A DNA stretch of 64,000 nt from Alphaproteobacteria bacterium (lineage in GTDB: Bacteria; Pseudomonadota; Alphaproteobacteria; Rhodobacterales; Rhodobacteraceae): NCBI GenBank assembly GCA_030424865.1, contig JAUHVR010000016.1:62001-126000 (forward strand), given 5' to 3'. The notes beneath the pieces were generated by a model. It was not told where the DNA came from and made no database searches. It was given only the letters and a program-made list of their open reading frames with translations. The translations under genes and the position numbers were made by a program. Within the stretch, counting starts at the first letter, position 1; every line of letters starts with the position of its first letter. Shown here one piece after another: positions 9,302-18,390 of the stretch.

Positions 9302-9350
9302 TCGTTCATTCCGATCTGTTAGCGTTGGAAAACCAAAGGGGAGAAATACC

Positions 9351-9815
9351 ATGGGCAAACTGCTTCGTTGGCTGATCACACATGGCATCGCGCTGGTATT
9401 GGGCTTTGGCCTTGGCGTGTATTTCCTGCCAATCCTGACGGCGGCCCCCGCCCCTGACAGTGCCAAACTGCAGGAGATGGCCGCCTCGGCCGAGTTCTCG
9501 GGCACCTTCACCCGCGATCTGCGCGGCAGCGACTTCCTGCACTGGGGGGAAGGCACCATCAGCCTGTCGACATCCGAGATCACCCATCAGGGCAAACTGG
9601 CCCCCGGCCCCGACTACAAGCTGTATCTGACCAAGGGCCTTGTAGATCACGAGGACACTTTCGACCGCAGCAAGGCCGTTCAACTGGGTGACGTAAAATC
9701 CTTTTCCGGATTTATCCTCAGCGTGCCCGAGGGTGTGGACATCGCCGACTACGACTCGGTGCTGATCTGGTGCGAAAGCTTCAGCGAGTTCATCACTGCG
9801 GCCACCTACAAATGA
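9351..9815 (+). CDS. DM13-domain protein, membrane-anchored
   Basis: A 154-residue protein with an N-terminal hydrophobic segment (about residues 9-31) acting as signal peptide or anchor, followed by a DM13 domain (about 48-152) with motifs HWGEGTISL, YKLYLTKG and a C-terminal IWCESFSEFI. DM13 domains are thought to take part in periplasmic redox or cell-surface functions; a conserved Cys is present (in IWCESF). GGGAGAAATACC precedes the ATG. It is a single-gene unit ended by a strong terminator. Confidence 0.8.
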   Translation: MGKLLRWLITHGIALVLGFGLGVYFLPILTAAPAPDSAKLQEMAASAEFSGTFTRDLRGSDFLHWGEGTISLSTSEITHQGKLAPGPDYKLYLTKGLVDHEDTFDRSKAVQLGDVKSFSGFILSVPEGVDIADYDSVLIWCESFSEFITAATYK

Positions 9816-9816
9816 A

Positions 9817-9845
9817 AAACACCCGCCGGATTCCGGCGGGTGTTT
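9817..9845. terminator. Bidirectional rho-independent terminator
   Basis: AAACACCCGCCGG (9817-9829) pairs perfectly with CCGGCGGGTGTTT (9833-9845) around a 3-nt loop. The A-tract before and T-tract after the stem make it usable from both sides, serving the DM13 gene and the convergent yebC. Confidence 0.85.
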
Positions 9846-9872
9846 GAAAACCGTCAAAGCTGAAGCGGCGCG

Positions 9873-10613
9873 TCAGAGCTGCGCCATAACCTCGTCCGAG
9901 GCTTCGAAATTCGTGGTCACGCGCTGCACGTCGTCATCGTCTTCCAACGCATCGACCAGCTTCATCAGCTTTTGCATGCCGTCCAGGTCCAGCTCGGTGG
10001 TGGTCGTGGGCTTCCAGGTCAGCTTGGTCGAATCCGACTCGCCCAATTCCGCCTCAAGCGCATTCGACACCTCGTTCAGATCCGTGTCCTCACACCAGAT
10101 GATGTGACCGTCTTCGCTGCTTTCGACATCTTCGGCCCCGGCTTCGATCGCCGCCATCATGATGGTGTCGGCATCGCCTGCCTCGGCCGGATAGGTGATC
10201 TCACCCTTGCGCTCGAACATGAAACCGACCGAGCCCGTCTCGCCCAGGTTGCCGCCGTTCTTCGAAAAGGTCGACCGCACGGTCGAGGCGGTGCGGTTGC
10301 GGTTGTCCGTCATCGCTTCGACGATCACGGCCACACCTGCGGGGCCATAGCCCTCGTACCGGATTTCTTCGTAATCATCGCCTTCGCCCGCTGCCGATTT
10401 CTTGATCGCGCGTTCGATCACGTCCTTGGGCACGGACTGCGACTTGGCTTCTTTCACGGCCAGACGCAGACGCGGGTTCTTTTCAGGGTCCGGATCGCCC
10501 ATTTTTGCCGCGACGGTGATTTCCTTCGACAGCTTCGAAAACAGCTTTGAGCGCGCCGCGTCCTGGCGCCCCTTACGGTGCTGAATATTTGCCCACTTAC
10601 TATGGCCAGCCAT
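9873..10613 (-). CDS. yebC: YebC/PmpR-family protein
   Basis: A 246-residue member of the YebC/TACO1 family, starting with the diagnostic [18 protein letters not shown]. The three-domain fold is implied by conserved blocks [21 protein letters not shown] (about 90-110) and the acidic C-terminal region. Family members act as DNA-binding regulators (PmpR) or translation factors relieving ribosome stalling; sequence alone does not decide. It is divergent from the hydroquinone reductase gene across a 167-bp gap. Confidence 0.93.
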   Translation of the reverse strand: MAGHSKWANIQHRKGRQDAARSKLFSKLSKEITVAAKMGDPDPEKNPRLRLAVKEAKSQSVPKDVIERAIKKSAAGEGDDYEEIRYEGYGPAGVAVIVEAMTDNRNRTASTVRSTFSKNGGNLGETGSVGFMFERKGEITYPAEAGDADTIMMAAIEAGAEDVESSEDGHIIWCEDTDLNEVSNALEAELGESDSTKLTWKPTTTTELDLDGMQKLMKLVDALEDDDDVQRVTTNFEASDEVMAQL

Positions 10614-10780
10614 GGTGCCCTCGTTCGCAAAAGACTTTGGATTTGGCCGTCTCTATAGGCCAGCCCAAGGGCCAAGGGCAAGGGAGTGCGCGTGCGCACA
10701 GCCTCTCTGCCCCCGCAGGTATGGCGCAAGTGGCCCATTGCGCTAAGGTTCGGGTGGCAGGAAACAGGCAGGGCAGCGTC

Positions 10781-11737
10781 ATGGGCGTGATGATCAACGG
10801 CACATACCACACCGAGGACCCGGGCCCCGACACCATGCAGGGCGGCGAATTCAAACGCGCCGCCAGCACTATCCGCAGCTGGATCACCGCTGATGGGTCC
10901 ACTGGCTTTGCGCCGGATCCCGGGCGCTATCACCTTTATGCCGCCTGGAACTGCCCCTGGGCGCACCGGGCGCTGGCCACCCGGGCCGTGCTGGGCCTGC
11001 AAGAGGCGATCTCGGTAAGCTACGCCCTGCCCCGCCGCACCCCCGATGGTTGGGTCTTTGACCAAACAGGCGAGTTCGCCGACCCGCTGATGGGCGTGCA
11101 TGCCCTGCATCAGGTCTATGCCGCCCATCCCACGCCTTACACCGGGCGCATCACGGTGCCGGTGCTCTGGGACAAGGCAACCGGCCAGATCGTGTCGAAC
11201 GAAAGCGCCGACATCGTCCGCATGCTGGGTCAGGCCTTTGATCCAGACGCGCGTCTCTGCCCCGCGCCCATGCTGCCGCAGATCGACGACTGGAACGCGC
11301 TGATCTATCCGACGCTCAACAACGGCGTGTACCGCGCCGGTTTTGCCCGCACGCAAGAGGCCTATGACACCGCCGTGACTGAGGTCTTTGCCACCCTCGA
11401 CAAGCTCGAGGCGCATCTGAGCAGCAACACGACCCTCGTTGGCGACGTGGTGACCGAGGCCGACCTGCGCCTTTTCCCGACGCTCGCGCGTTTCGATGTC
11501 GCCTATCACTACGCGTTCAAGTGCAACATCCGTCGGCTGATGGATTACCCCAATCTCTGGGATTACACCCGCGCGCTCTATGCCCTGCCCGGCCTCGCAG
11601 AGACGGTCAAACCGGCGATCTACAAGGCGGGCTATTTCTCGCCCTCCGAGTTGCGCAACCCGCTGGGCATCGTGCCCGCCGGTCCACAGATCGACTGGAC
11701 CGCACCCACCGAGCGCAAGCTCTCATTGGCCTCCTAA
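10781..11737 (+). CDS. yqjG: Glutathionyl-hydroquinone reductase (Xi-class GST)
   Basis: A 318-residue cytosolic enzyme of the ECM4/YqjG family, reducing glutathionyl-hydroquinones. The catalytic motif NCPWAHR has Cys58, and the sequence continues with the Xi-class C-terminal helical domain, including the NNGVYRAGFA segment. The start MGVMINGTYHTED is chosen because it matches the family N-terminus and length (about 320); the frame is open 78 codons further upstream. No strong Shine-Dalgarno is visible. SLC13 permease follows 39 bp downstream. Confidence 0.9.
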   Translation: MGVMINGTYHTEDPGPDTMQGGEFKRAASTIRSWITADGSTGFAPDPGRYHLYAAWNCPWAHRALATRAVLGLQEAISVSYALPRRTPDGWVFDQTGEFADPLMGVHALHQVYAAHPTPYTGRITVPVLWDKATGQIVSNESADIVRMLGQAFDPDARLCPAPMLPQIDDWNALIYPTLNNGVYRAGFARTQEAYDTAVTEVFATLDKLEAHLSSNTTLVGDVVTEADLRLFPTLARFDVAYHYAFKCNIRRLMDYPNLWDYTRALYALPGLAETVKPAIYKAGYFSPSELRNPLGIVPAGPQIDWTAPTERKLSLAS

Positions 11738-11776
11738 ACACTGGTCCTGCGTCGGGGCAGTCCCTAGACTGCCCCC

Positions 11777-13546
11777 ATGACCACGGACCAAATCATTCTC
11801 TTTGCACTTTTCGGCACCGTCTTTGCCCTGCTGCTCTGGGGCCGCTTCCGCTATGACCTCGTCGCCTTCGCCGCCCTTCTGGCGGGTGTCCTGTTGGGCG
11901 TTGTCCCCACCTCGGCCGCCTTCGCAGGCTTCGGCCACCCAGCCACAGTGATCGTCGCGCTGGTCCTTGTCGTCTCGGCGGGCCTTGTCCGTTCGGGCGC
12001 CGTCTTTCTGATCACCCGCACTCTGGTCGACAGCGCCCGCAGTCTGGGCAGCCATATCGCGCTCATGGGCGCGGTCGGCGGCGTGCTTTCGGCCTTCATG
12101 AACAACGTCGCGGCGCTGGCGCTTCTGATGCCCGTCGACATCCAGACCGCCCGCAAGGCGGGCCGCAGCCCCGGCCTGTCACTGATGCCGCTCAGCTTTG
12201 CCACCATCCTCGGCGGCATGGTCACCCTGATCGGCACGCCCCCCAACATCATCATCGCCTCGATCCGCGAAGAAACCCTGGGCGCCCCCTTTGCCATGTT
12301 CGATTTCGCCCCCGTGGGCCTCGCCGCCGCCACAACGGGCCTCGCCTTCGTCGCCCTGATCGGCTGGCGCCTGATCCCGGCGCGCGAAGACGCTACCGGG
12401 CCCGAGGCGCTGCAGGCCTATATCGCCGAACTGACTGTCCCCGAGGGCAGCCCCCACATCGACGCCCGTCTCGAAACCCTGCAGGACGCCGCCGAGGCCG
12501 CCGACATCGCCCTCCTCGGCCTGATCCGTGACGGCAAACGCCGCAGGGGGCGCGCCATGTCCACCCGCCTTGCCGCCAATGACGTTCTGATGATCGAGGC
12601 CACCCCCGAGGCGCTTGACGAGTTCCGCACGGCAACCAAGCTGGCCGTGACCGACGCCAAACGCGAGGAACACCTGAAAATCGCCAGCGAGGACCAGGTT
12701 CTGGTCGAGGTCGTCGTCCCCGAAACCGCCCGCATTGCAGGCCGCACCACCAATGCCATCGGTCTGCCCTGGCGGCACCGTTCAGTGCTGATGGGCATCT
12801 CGCGCAAGGGCACCCGCATCACCCGCCAGATGCGGCGCACCCCGATCGAGCCCGGCGACATCCTGCTGCTGCTCTGCCCCCGCGACACGGCGCAGGACGT
12901 GGTCACATGGCTCGGCTGCCTGCCGCTGGCAGACCGCGGCCTCGCCCCCACCCAGGACAGTAAGACCTGGCTCGCCATCGCGCTCTTTGCAGGTGCGGTC
13001 CTCGCCGCCAGCTTCGGCCTGATCTACCTGCCCGTTGCCCTGGGCCTTGTCGCCATCGGCTACGTGCTGACCGGCATCCTGCCGGTGACCGAGATCTATG
13101 ACCACATCGAATGGCCCGTCGTCGTGCTCCTGGGCAGCATGATCCCCCTCGGCGCCGCGCTGGATCAGGCCGGTGGCACGGCGCTCATCGCCAACAGCCT
13201 CGTGACCCTGACCCAGGGCCTGCCCGCCTGGGCCGTCCTCACCGTGCTGATGATCGTCACCATGACCCTCTCCGATGTGCTCAACAACGCCGCGACTGCC
13301 ATCGTCGCCGCCCCCGTAGGGATCGAGATGGCCCGCGCCCTCGATGCCTCACCCGACCCGTTCCTCATGGCCGTGGCCGTCGCAGCCTCCGCGGCCTTCC
13401 TCACCCCCATTGGCCACAAGAACAACACGCTGGTGCTGGGCCCGGGCGGTTACCATTTCGGCGACTACTGGCGCATGGGCCTGCCGCTGGAAATCATCGT
13501 CACCGCCACCGCCATCCCGGCGATCCTGATCTTCTGGCCGCTCTGA
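11777..13546 (+). CDS. SLC13-family permease with TrkA-C domains
   Basis: A 589-residue secondary transporter. N-terminal membrane segments (about 1-200) include the NNVAALALLMPV helix-breaking motif. A cytosolic insert (about 215-400) contains two RCK/TrkA-C-like modules, and the C-terminal membrane half ends with DVLNNAATAIVAAPVG and IGHKNNTLVLGPGGY. SLC13/DASS members carry sulfate, dicarboxylates or related anions; TrkA-C domains suggest ligand gating. A second protein of the same architecture is encoded at 14449-16236. The start has no obvious Shine-Dalgarno. Confidence 0.88.
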   Translation: MTTDQIILFALFGTVFALLLWGRFRYDLVAFAALLAGVLLGVVPTSAAFAGFGHPATVIVALVLVVSAGLVRSGAVFLITRTLVDSARSLGSHIALMGAVGGVLSAFMNNVAALALLMPVDIQTARKAGRSPGLSLMPLSFATILGGMVTLIGTPPNIIIASIREETLGAPFAMFDFAPVGLAAATTGLAFVALIGWRLIPAREDATGPEALQAYIAELTVPEGSPHIDARLETLQDAAEAADIALLGLIRDGKRRRGRAMSTRLAANDVLMIEATPEALDEFRTATKLAVTDAKREEHLKIASEDQVLVEVVVPETARIAGRTTNAIGLPWRHRSVLMGISRKGTRITRQMRRTPIEPGDILLLLCPRDTAQDVVTWLGCLPLADRGLAPTQDSKTWLAIALFAGAVLAASFGLIYLPVALGLVAIGYVLTGILPVTEIYDHIEWPVVVLLGSMIPLGAALDQAGGTALIANSLVTLTQGLPAWAVLTVLMIVTMTLSDVLNNAATAIVAAPVGIEMARALDASPDPFLMAVAVAASAAFLTPIGHKNNTLVLGPGGYHFGDYWRMGLPLEIIVTATAIPAILIFWPL

Positions 13547-13549
13547 TCC

Positions 13550-13670
13550 CTTTCATCTTTCCGACAAATACTTGGGGGTGAATGGGCCAATGGCCCAGAG
13601 GGGGCAACGCCCCCTGACCCCGCCCGTGCCGTAGGCACGGGCTCCCCAAGCCTGCGCCCGCCGGGGCGCA
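13550..13670. repeat. Multi-hairpin intergenic element
   Basis: The 177-bp gap between the permease and the amidotransferase is almost filled by four consecutive perfect hairpins: 13583-13597 (7-bp arms), 13600-13614 (6-bp), 13623-13641 (8-bp) and 13653-13670 (7-bp). They are preceded by a segment reading tttcatctttccgacaaata. The dense palindromes suggest a REP/BIME-like mobile repeat or a termination and stability element. No second copy is in this window. Confidence 0.65.
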
Positions 13671-13723
13671 GACACTTCAACAACCCACTGGCGCGCCACG
13701 GCCCGTCGCGATATCCCACCCCC

Positions 13724-14458
13724 ATGAAAAAATTCCTGATCCTGCAACTCCGACCGGAAACCGAGGCCGCCGACGACGAATTTGCGGCCTTCCTCGCCAA
13801 AGGCGGTCTGTCACCCGACCAGACCCATCGCATTCGCCTCGATCAGGAAACCCTGCCCGACACCCTCGACCCCGCCGACTACGCAGGCGTGATCGTCGGT
13901 GGCGGCCCCGGCTGCGTCAGTGACGACCCCGCCACCAAGGACCCGACCGAGGCGCGGATCGAAGCGCAGATCCTCTCGCTCATGCCCGCCATCACCGATC
14001 AGGACCTGCCCTTCATGGGTTGCTGTTACGGCATCGGGATCCTCGGCCATCACCTCGGCGCCGAGGTCAGCAAACGTCAGTACGGCGAACCGGTGGGCGC
14101 GGTGACCTGCACCACCACCGAAGCCGGTGACAAGGACCCGCTGTTGCAAGATCTGCCCAAAACCTTCGACGCCTTTGTCGGGCACAAAGAGGCGGTCCAA
14201 AACCTGCCCGACGGCTGCACCCACCTGCTGGCCTCGGACAGCTGCCCTTTCCAGATGATCCGCTACGGCGACAACGTCTATGCCACCCAGTTCCACCCCG
14301 AGGCCGATGCCGCGGGCTTTGAAACCCGGATCAACATCTACAAGCACCGCGGCTATTTCCCGCCCGAGGACGCCGAGGCGCTGATCGCCATGTGCCGCAC
14401 CTCGGACGTGCGCTGGCCCGAACAGATCCTGCGCCGTTTTGTCGAACGCTACGGCTGA
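13724..14458 (+). CDS. Class I glutamine amidotransferase-like protein
   Basis: A 244-residue stand-alone class I GATase resembling the GuaA glutaminase domain. The nucleophile elbow is GCCYG (about residue 101), and the second catalytic element FHPEAD lies near 190. Relatives include glutamine or gamma-glutamyl hydrolases and GMP-synthase-like orphans. It starts after the multi-hairpin element without an obvious Shine-Dalgarno. Its last 10 bp overlap the 3' end of the convergent SLC13 permease gene. Substrate unknown. Confidence 0.85.
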   Translation: MKKFLILQLRPETEAADDEFAAFLAKGGLSPDQTHRIRLDQETLPDTLDPADYAGVIVGGGPGCVSDDPATKDPTEARIEAQILSLMPAITDQDLPFMGCCYGIGILGHHLGAEVSKRQYGEPVGAVTCTTTEAGDKDPLLQDLPKTFDAFVGHKEAVQNLPDGCTHLLASDSCPFQMIRYGDNVYATQFHPEADAAGFETRINIYKHRGYFPPEDAEALIAMCRTSDVRWPEQILRRFVERYG

Positions 14459-16236
14459 AGCGGCCAGATCAGCGGGATCAGCAGCGAGGCCAAAAGCCCG
14501 ATGCTCAGGTTCAGCGGGATGCCCACCCGCATGAAATCGGTGAACTTGTAGCCGCCGGGACCATAGACCAGCATGTTCGTCTGGTATCCGATGGGCGTGG
14601 CAAAACTCGCCGAGGCCGCCACCATCACCGCGATCACCAGGGGCCGGGCGTCGATGCCCAGGGCAGCCGCCAATCCGATGGCAATCGGCGTCACCACCAC
14701 GGCCACCGCGTTGTTGCTGACCAGCTCGGTCAGCACCGAGGTCAACAGGTAGATCGCCCAGACGATCAGCGCCCCCGGAAGCATCCCCATCCAGGGTGCC
14801 ACCGCGCCCACGATCAAGGCCACGGCACCCGAGGCATCAAGCGCGGCCCCGATGGCCAGCATCGAAAAGATCAGCGACAAAAGCCGCCCGTCGACAAAGG
14901 AAAACGCTTCGTCCGCGTCGATGCAGCGGGTCAGCAGAACCACGGCCACCGCCGTCACCGTCAGTGCAAAGATCGGCGCAACGCCGAGGGCCGCCAGCAG
15001 GACGATGCCCGCCAGCGCGATCAGGGCAATCGGCGCGTGACTGCGACGGTATCCCCGGGCCGAGGGTTTGGTGACATCGACCATGTCCATATCCGCCGCC
15101 AAACGCTGGATGTCGTCCGGCGATCCCTCAAGCAGCAGCGTGTCGCCGATCCGCACAATCAGATCGTCCAACTGCCGCCCGATGTTCTGGTTCCGGCGAT
15201 GGACCGCCAGCGGATAGACACCATAGCGCCGCCGCAAACGCAGGTCGCCAAGGCTGCGGCCCACCATCTTGCAGCCGGGTGTGATCAGCGCCTCGACCGT
15301 CGTGGTCTCAACCGCCGAGACCTGGTCCACCCGTTTCAGCGACTTGTCGCGCTGCAGGCTCAAAAGCTCGGTCATCTGGGTCCGCAGAACAACCCGGTCG
15401 CCCACCTGCAGCACAACGTCTTTCAGGTTGCGGCGCAGCGACAGGTCCCCCCGGATCACGTCGATCAGGCGCACGCCGTCGCGCTTGAACAGCTGCACGT
15501 CCAGTGCCTCGCGTCCGATCAGGTTCGACTCGGGCGGGATCACCGCCTCGGTAAAGAACTTCATCCGGCTGCGGTCCGACCCCAGCATGGTTGCCATGCT
15601 GGTCCGTTCCGGCAACAACAGGGGCCCGACAAAATACAGGTACCCCATGCCCCAGATCACCAGCACCACGGCCAGCGGCGTGACCTCGAAGATCGAAAAG
15701 GGCTCAAGGCCCTGCGCGCGGGCCACACCGTCAACCAGAAGGTTGGTCGAGGTCCCGATCAATGTCAGCGTCCCGCCCAGGATCGCCGCATAGCTCAGCG
15801 GGATCAGCAGCTTGGAGGCCGAAACATCCAAGGTTCGTGCCAATTGCACAAAGACCGGGATCATCACGACCACCACCGGCGTGTTCGACACAACCGCCGA
15901 GGCGAAGATCACAAAACCCAGCAGCATCCCGATGGCGATCTTGGGGGACACCCGCGCCTGCCGGTCGGCCAGCGAGGTAAAGGCATCCAGTGCCCCGGTC
16001 CGCACCAGGGCCCCCATGACAACGAACATCGCGGCAATGGTCCAGGGCGCGGGGTTCGACAGCACCGCCAGCGCGTCCTGATAGGGCAGCACGCCCGAGG
16101 CCAGCAGGAACGCCGCGCCGGAAATGGCCACAACCTCGGTCGGATAGGTCTCGCGCACAAAAAGCGCGAACATCACTGCGACGGTGGCCAACGCGATCAC
16201 AGCCTGCGTGGTCTGTGAAAACTCAAAAAAGTCCAT
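14449..16236 (-). CDS. SLC13-family permease with TrkA-C domains (second copy)
   Basis: A 595-residue transporter with the same plan as the protein at 11777: N-terminal helices with the VVSNTPVVVVMIPV and LIGTSTNLLVDG motifs, two central TrkA-C modules (about 215-390), and a C-terminal membrane half with ELVSNNAVAVVVTPIA and TPIGYQTNMLVYGPGGY. The last motif is shared by the two permeases. Sulfate or another anion is the likely substrate. The two permeases are only moderately similar, so this is an old duplication or independent acquisition. Confidence 0.88.
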   Translation of the reverse strand: MDFFEFSQTTQAVIALATVAVMFALFVRETYPTEVVAISGAAFLLASGVLPYQDALAVLSNPAPWTIAAMFVVMGALVRTGALDAFTSLADRQARVSPKIAIGMLLGFVIFASAVVSNTPVVVVMIPVFVQLARTLDVSASKLLIPLSYAAILGGTLTLIGTSTNLLVDGVARAQGLEPFSIFEVTPLAVVLVIWGMGYLYFVGPLLLPERTSMATMLGSDRSRMKFFTEAVIPPESNLIGREALDVQLFKRDGVRLIDVIRGDLSLRRNLKDVVLQVGDRVVLRTQMTELLSLQRDKSLKRVDQVSAVETTTVEALITPGCKMVGRSLGDLRLRRRYGVYPLAVHRRNQNIGRQLDDLIVRIGDTLLLEGSPDDIQRLAADMDMVDVTKPSARGYRRSHAPIALIALAGIVLLAALGVAPIFALTVTAVAVVLLTRCIDADEAFSFVDGRLLSLIFSMLAIGAALDASGAVALIVGAVAPWMGMLPGALIVWAIYLLTSVLTELVSNNAVAVVVTPIAIGLAAALGIDARPLVIAVMVAASASFATPIGYQTNMLVYGPGGYKFTDFMRVGIPLNLSIGLLASLLIPLIWPLQP

Positions 16237-16257
16237 AGGTGTTCGGCAACCCGCTAT

Positions 16258-17184
16258 TCAATCAGCAGCACTCTGCCCCAGCCCGTCCCTGTCCACAACT
16301 GTGGTCGTGGGTCGCGGCTGCACAAAGAAAAGACCTGCCAACATAAACAGCAGTGCCATCCAGACAAAACGGGTATAGACCTCGCCCAGAAAGAGCATCG
16401 ACCAGACGATCCCGAAAAGCGTCACGAAATAGGCGCCCTGTGCGGCAAAGACCGACCCGGCGCGCCCGACCAGCCAGACATAGGTGCTGTAGGCAAAGAC
16501 GTGCAGCAGAGACGATCCCAACAGCGCGAAATCGGGCGCTGCCCAGGGCCCGCGCGGGTCGATCCAATGGCCTGATCCGATGGCCAGCGGCAGGGCGATC
16601 ACAACGCCCACCACCGAGGCGCCAAACAGGGTCTGGATCGGGTCAAGGTCCAGCGTGCCCCACCGCGCCACATAGTTCCCCTCGAACCCGTAAAACAGCG
16701 GCGCGATCATGCCGACAAAGATCCAAGGCACCACGCTTGGATCGGGCAGCGCCGTTCCCGGCAGGACCAGCAGCGCCACGCCGATCAATCCCAGGACCAA
16801 CCCAAGCAAGCGCAAGAGGCGAAAGCTGTCGTTGCCCATCGCCAGGGCGATCGGGAAGGCAAACATCGGCACCAGGCTGATCAGGATCGAAACAACGCCG
16901 GCCGGCAGATGCTCGGCCGCCTGATACGAGGTCGAGTTCGGCAGGACCGTCCCAACAAGGGCGATCACAAGGTAAAGCTGCAGATAGGGCAGCCCCAGTT
17001 TCAGCCCTTTGCCGCGCAGCAGACAGATCGCGCCCAGAATTGTCCCGCTGATCACCAGCTGCCAGAAGATCAAGCCAAAGTGTTGATAGCCCTGCGACAC
17101 GGCAACCTTGGCCAGCGGCATGGTCCCGCCCCAGGCCGCCCCCATGATCAGAAGCGTCGCGATGGGCCCAAGCGACCGGGTCAC
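16258..17184 (-). CDS. DMT-superfamily (EamA) transporter
   Basis: A 308-residue ten-helix membrane protein with two EamA repeats; the GAAWGGTMPLAKVAV segment near residue 15 and VLPNSTSYQAAEHLP near 80 are typical. The substrate is unknown. Its ATG overlaps the stop of ymdB (ATGA, 17181-17184), so it is the last gene of a tight NTF2-DUF1801-ymdB-eamA unit. Confidence 0.85.
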   Translation of the reverse strand: MTRSLGPIATLLIMGAAWGGTMPLAKVAVSQGYQHFGLIFWQLVISGTILGAICLLRGKGLKLGLPYLQLYLVIALVGTVLPNSTSYQAAEHLPAGVVSILISLVPMFAFPIALAMGNDSFRLLRLLGLVLGLIGVALLVLPGTALPDPSVVPWIFVGMIAPLFYGFEGNYVARWGTLDLDPIQTLFGASVVGVVIALPLAIGSGHWIDPRGPWAAPDFALLGSSLLHVFAYSTYVWLVGRAGSVFAAQGAYFVTLFGIVWSMLFLGEVYTRFVWMALLFMLAGLFFVQPRPTTTVVDRDGLGQSAAD

Positions 17185-17993
17185 GGCCCCGATTGCTCCA
17201 GCCGTCCACCCTGACGCACCATCTCGATCCGGGTGGCCTTGCCAGTGCGGTCATCGGTCTCGACATAGACACCGGCCAGCGTGGCCTCGCCCAGCGCCGG
17301 GTCGAACCGGCCTTTGGGCATGCCGGTCACAAAGCGGCGCATCGGTTCGGCCTTGTCCATGCCGATGACAGAGTTGTAGTCGCCGCACATGCCCGCATCA
17401 CTCAGATAGGCGGTGCCCTTGGGCAGGATCTGCGCGTCGCCCGTGGGCACGTGCGTGTGCGTGCCGACCACAAGGCTGGCGCGGCCATCGCAGAAATGGC
17501 CCATTCCCATCTTCTCGGACGTCGCCTCGCAATGCACGTCGACCACAATGGCCTGCGCCTGACCACCGAGGGGATGCTTGCGCAGCACGGCGTCGATGGC
17601 CGAGAACGGATCGTCAAAGGCGCGCTTCATAAAGACCTGGCCCAGCACCTGCGCCACCAGAACCTTGCGCCCGCGCGCGTCCGAGAACAGGCGATACCCC
17701 CGCCCAGGCGCGACCTTTGCAAAGTTGATCGGACGCAGGATGCGGCTGTCGTCTTCGATAAAGCTCAGCATGTCCTTTTGATCAAAGGCATGGTCACCCA
17801 GCGTGATGCAATCAGCCCCGGCCTCGAAGATCAGCTTGGCGTGCCCGCCCGTCAGCCCCATACCGTTCGAGGCGTTCTCGCCATTCACAATGACAAAATC
17901 GAGCTTCCAGTCAGCCCGCAAATCAGGAAGTCGGTCCGCGATGGCCTGCCGTCCGGCCCGGCCCACCACATCGCCCAGGAAAAGTAGTTTCAT
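17181..17993 (-). CDS. ymdB: YmdB-family metallophosphoesterase (TIGR00282)
   Basis: A 270-residue calcineurin-like phosphoesterase. Metal-binding motifs are visible: FLGDVVG at the N-terminus, NGENASNG (about 37-44), LGDHAFDQ (about 64), and VDVHCEATSEK and GTHTHVPTGD further on. Bacillus YmdB hydrolyses cyclic nucleotides and influences RNA turnover and biofilm formation; this function is inferred for homologues. The start is placed at MKLLFLGD by family alignment; two in-frame GTG codons precede it. It overlaps the EamA gene by 4 bp. Confidence 0.9.
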   Translation of the reverse strand: MKLLFLGDVVGRAGRQAIADRLPDLRADWKLDFVIVNGENASNGMGLTGGHAKLIFEAGADCITLGDHAFDQKDMLSFIEDDSRILRPINFAKVAPGRGYRLFSDARGRKVLVAQVLGQVFMKRAFDDPFSAIDAVLRKHPLGGQAQAIVVDVHCEATSEKMGMGHFCDGRASLVVGTHTHVPTGDAQILPKGTAYLSDAGMCGDYNSVIGMDKAEPMRRFVTGMPKGRFDPALGEATLAGVYVETDDRTGKATRIEMVRQGGRLEQSGP

Positions 17994-18030
17994 GGGCACC
18001 ACGGTTAGGGCCGGAACCCGGCAAGGTCAA

Positions 18031-18390
18031 TCAGCCTTGGTCCTGCAGATCGCACCAGGCCACGCAGATCGCCTGCAATTCGGCTGATTTCTGCGACAGG
18101 TCCTCAAGATCGGTGACCTTGAAACTGCGCGCCTCTTTGCCGTCCCCGTCAAGGGAGGGGAAATCGCCGGGGATCAGCGCGCCCTTGTGAAACATCAGCG
18201 AGGCGTGCTTCTTGGCCTTTGGAAAGAAGCTGGCGATGTTGCCCTTGTAGGTGAACGTCGGGGCCTGCCACTTGATGGTCTCGCCAATCCGCGGATCGGC
18301 CTGCAGGATGACCTGCCGCATGGCCTGAACCACCGGTTTCATCGGATTGTCATAGCCTGCCATCCAGGCGTCGACCTCTGCGGCACTCAT
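18031..18390 (-). CDS. DUF1801 (YdhG-like) protein
   Basis: A 119-residue protein with the DUF1801 fold: MKPVVQAMRQVILQADPRIGETIKWQAPTF is the usual N-terminal half, followed by FFPKAKKHASLMFHKGA. Family members are small cytosolic proteins related to iron-chaperone frataxin-like folds, without firm function. It overlaps the NTF2-like gene by 4 bp (ATGA) and precedes ymdB by 37 bp. Confidence 0.85.
   Translation of the reverse strand: MSAAEVDAWMAGYDNPMKPVVQAMRQVILQADPRIGETIKWQAPTFTYKGNIASFFPKAKKHASLMFHKGALIPGDFPSLDGDGKEARSFKVTDLEDLSQKSAELQAICVAWCDLQDQG

Noticed and set aside
9290-9303. GATCAA-CA-TTGATC dyad as an FNR box for the DM13 gene
   Set aside because: The half-sites are in reverse order relative to the FNR consensus and it spans the end of the argP coding region.
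14392-16218. 608-residue plus-strand frame opposite the second SLC13 permease
   Set aside because: Very rich in His, Arg and Gln with no domain; the minus strand encodes a clear transporter. It is a shadow of high-GC coding.
17779-17788. TTTGATCAAA palindrome as an FNR-like site
   Set aside because: It lies inside the ymdB coding sequence and lacks the N4 spacer.
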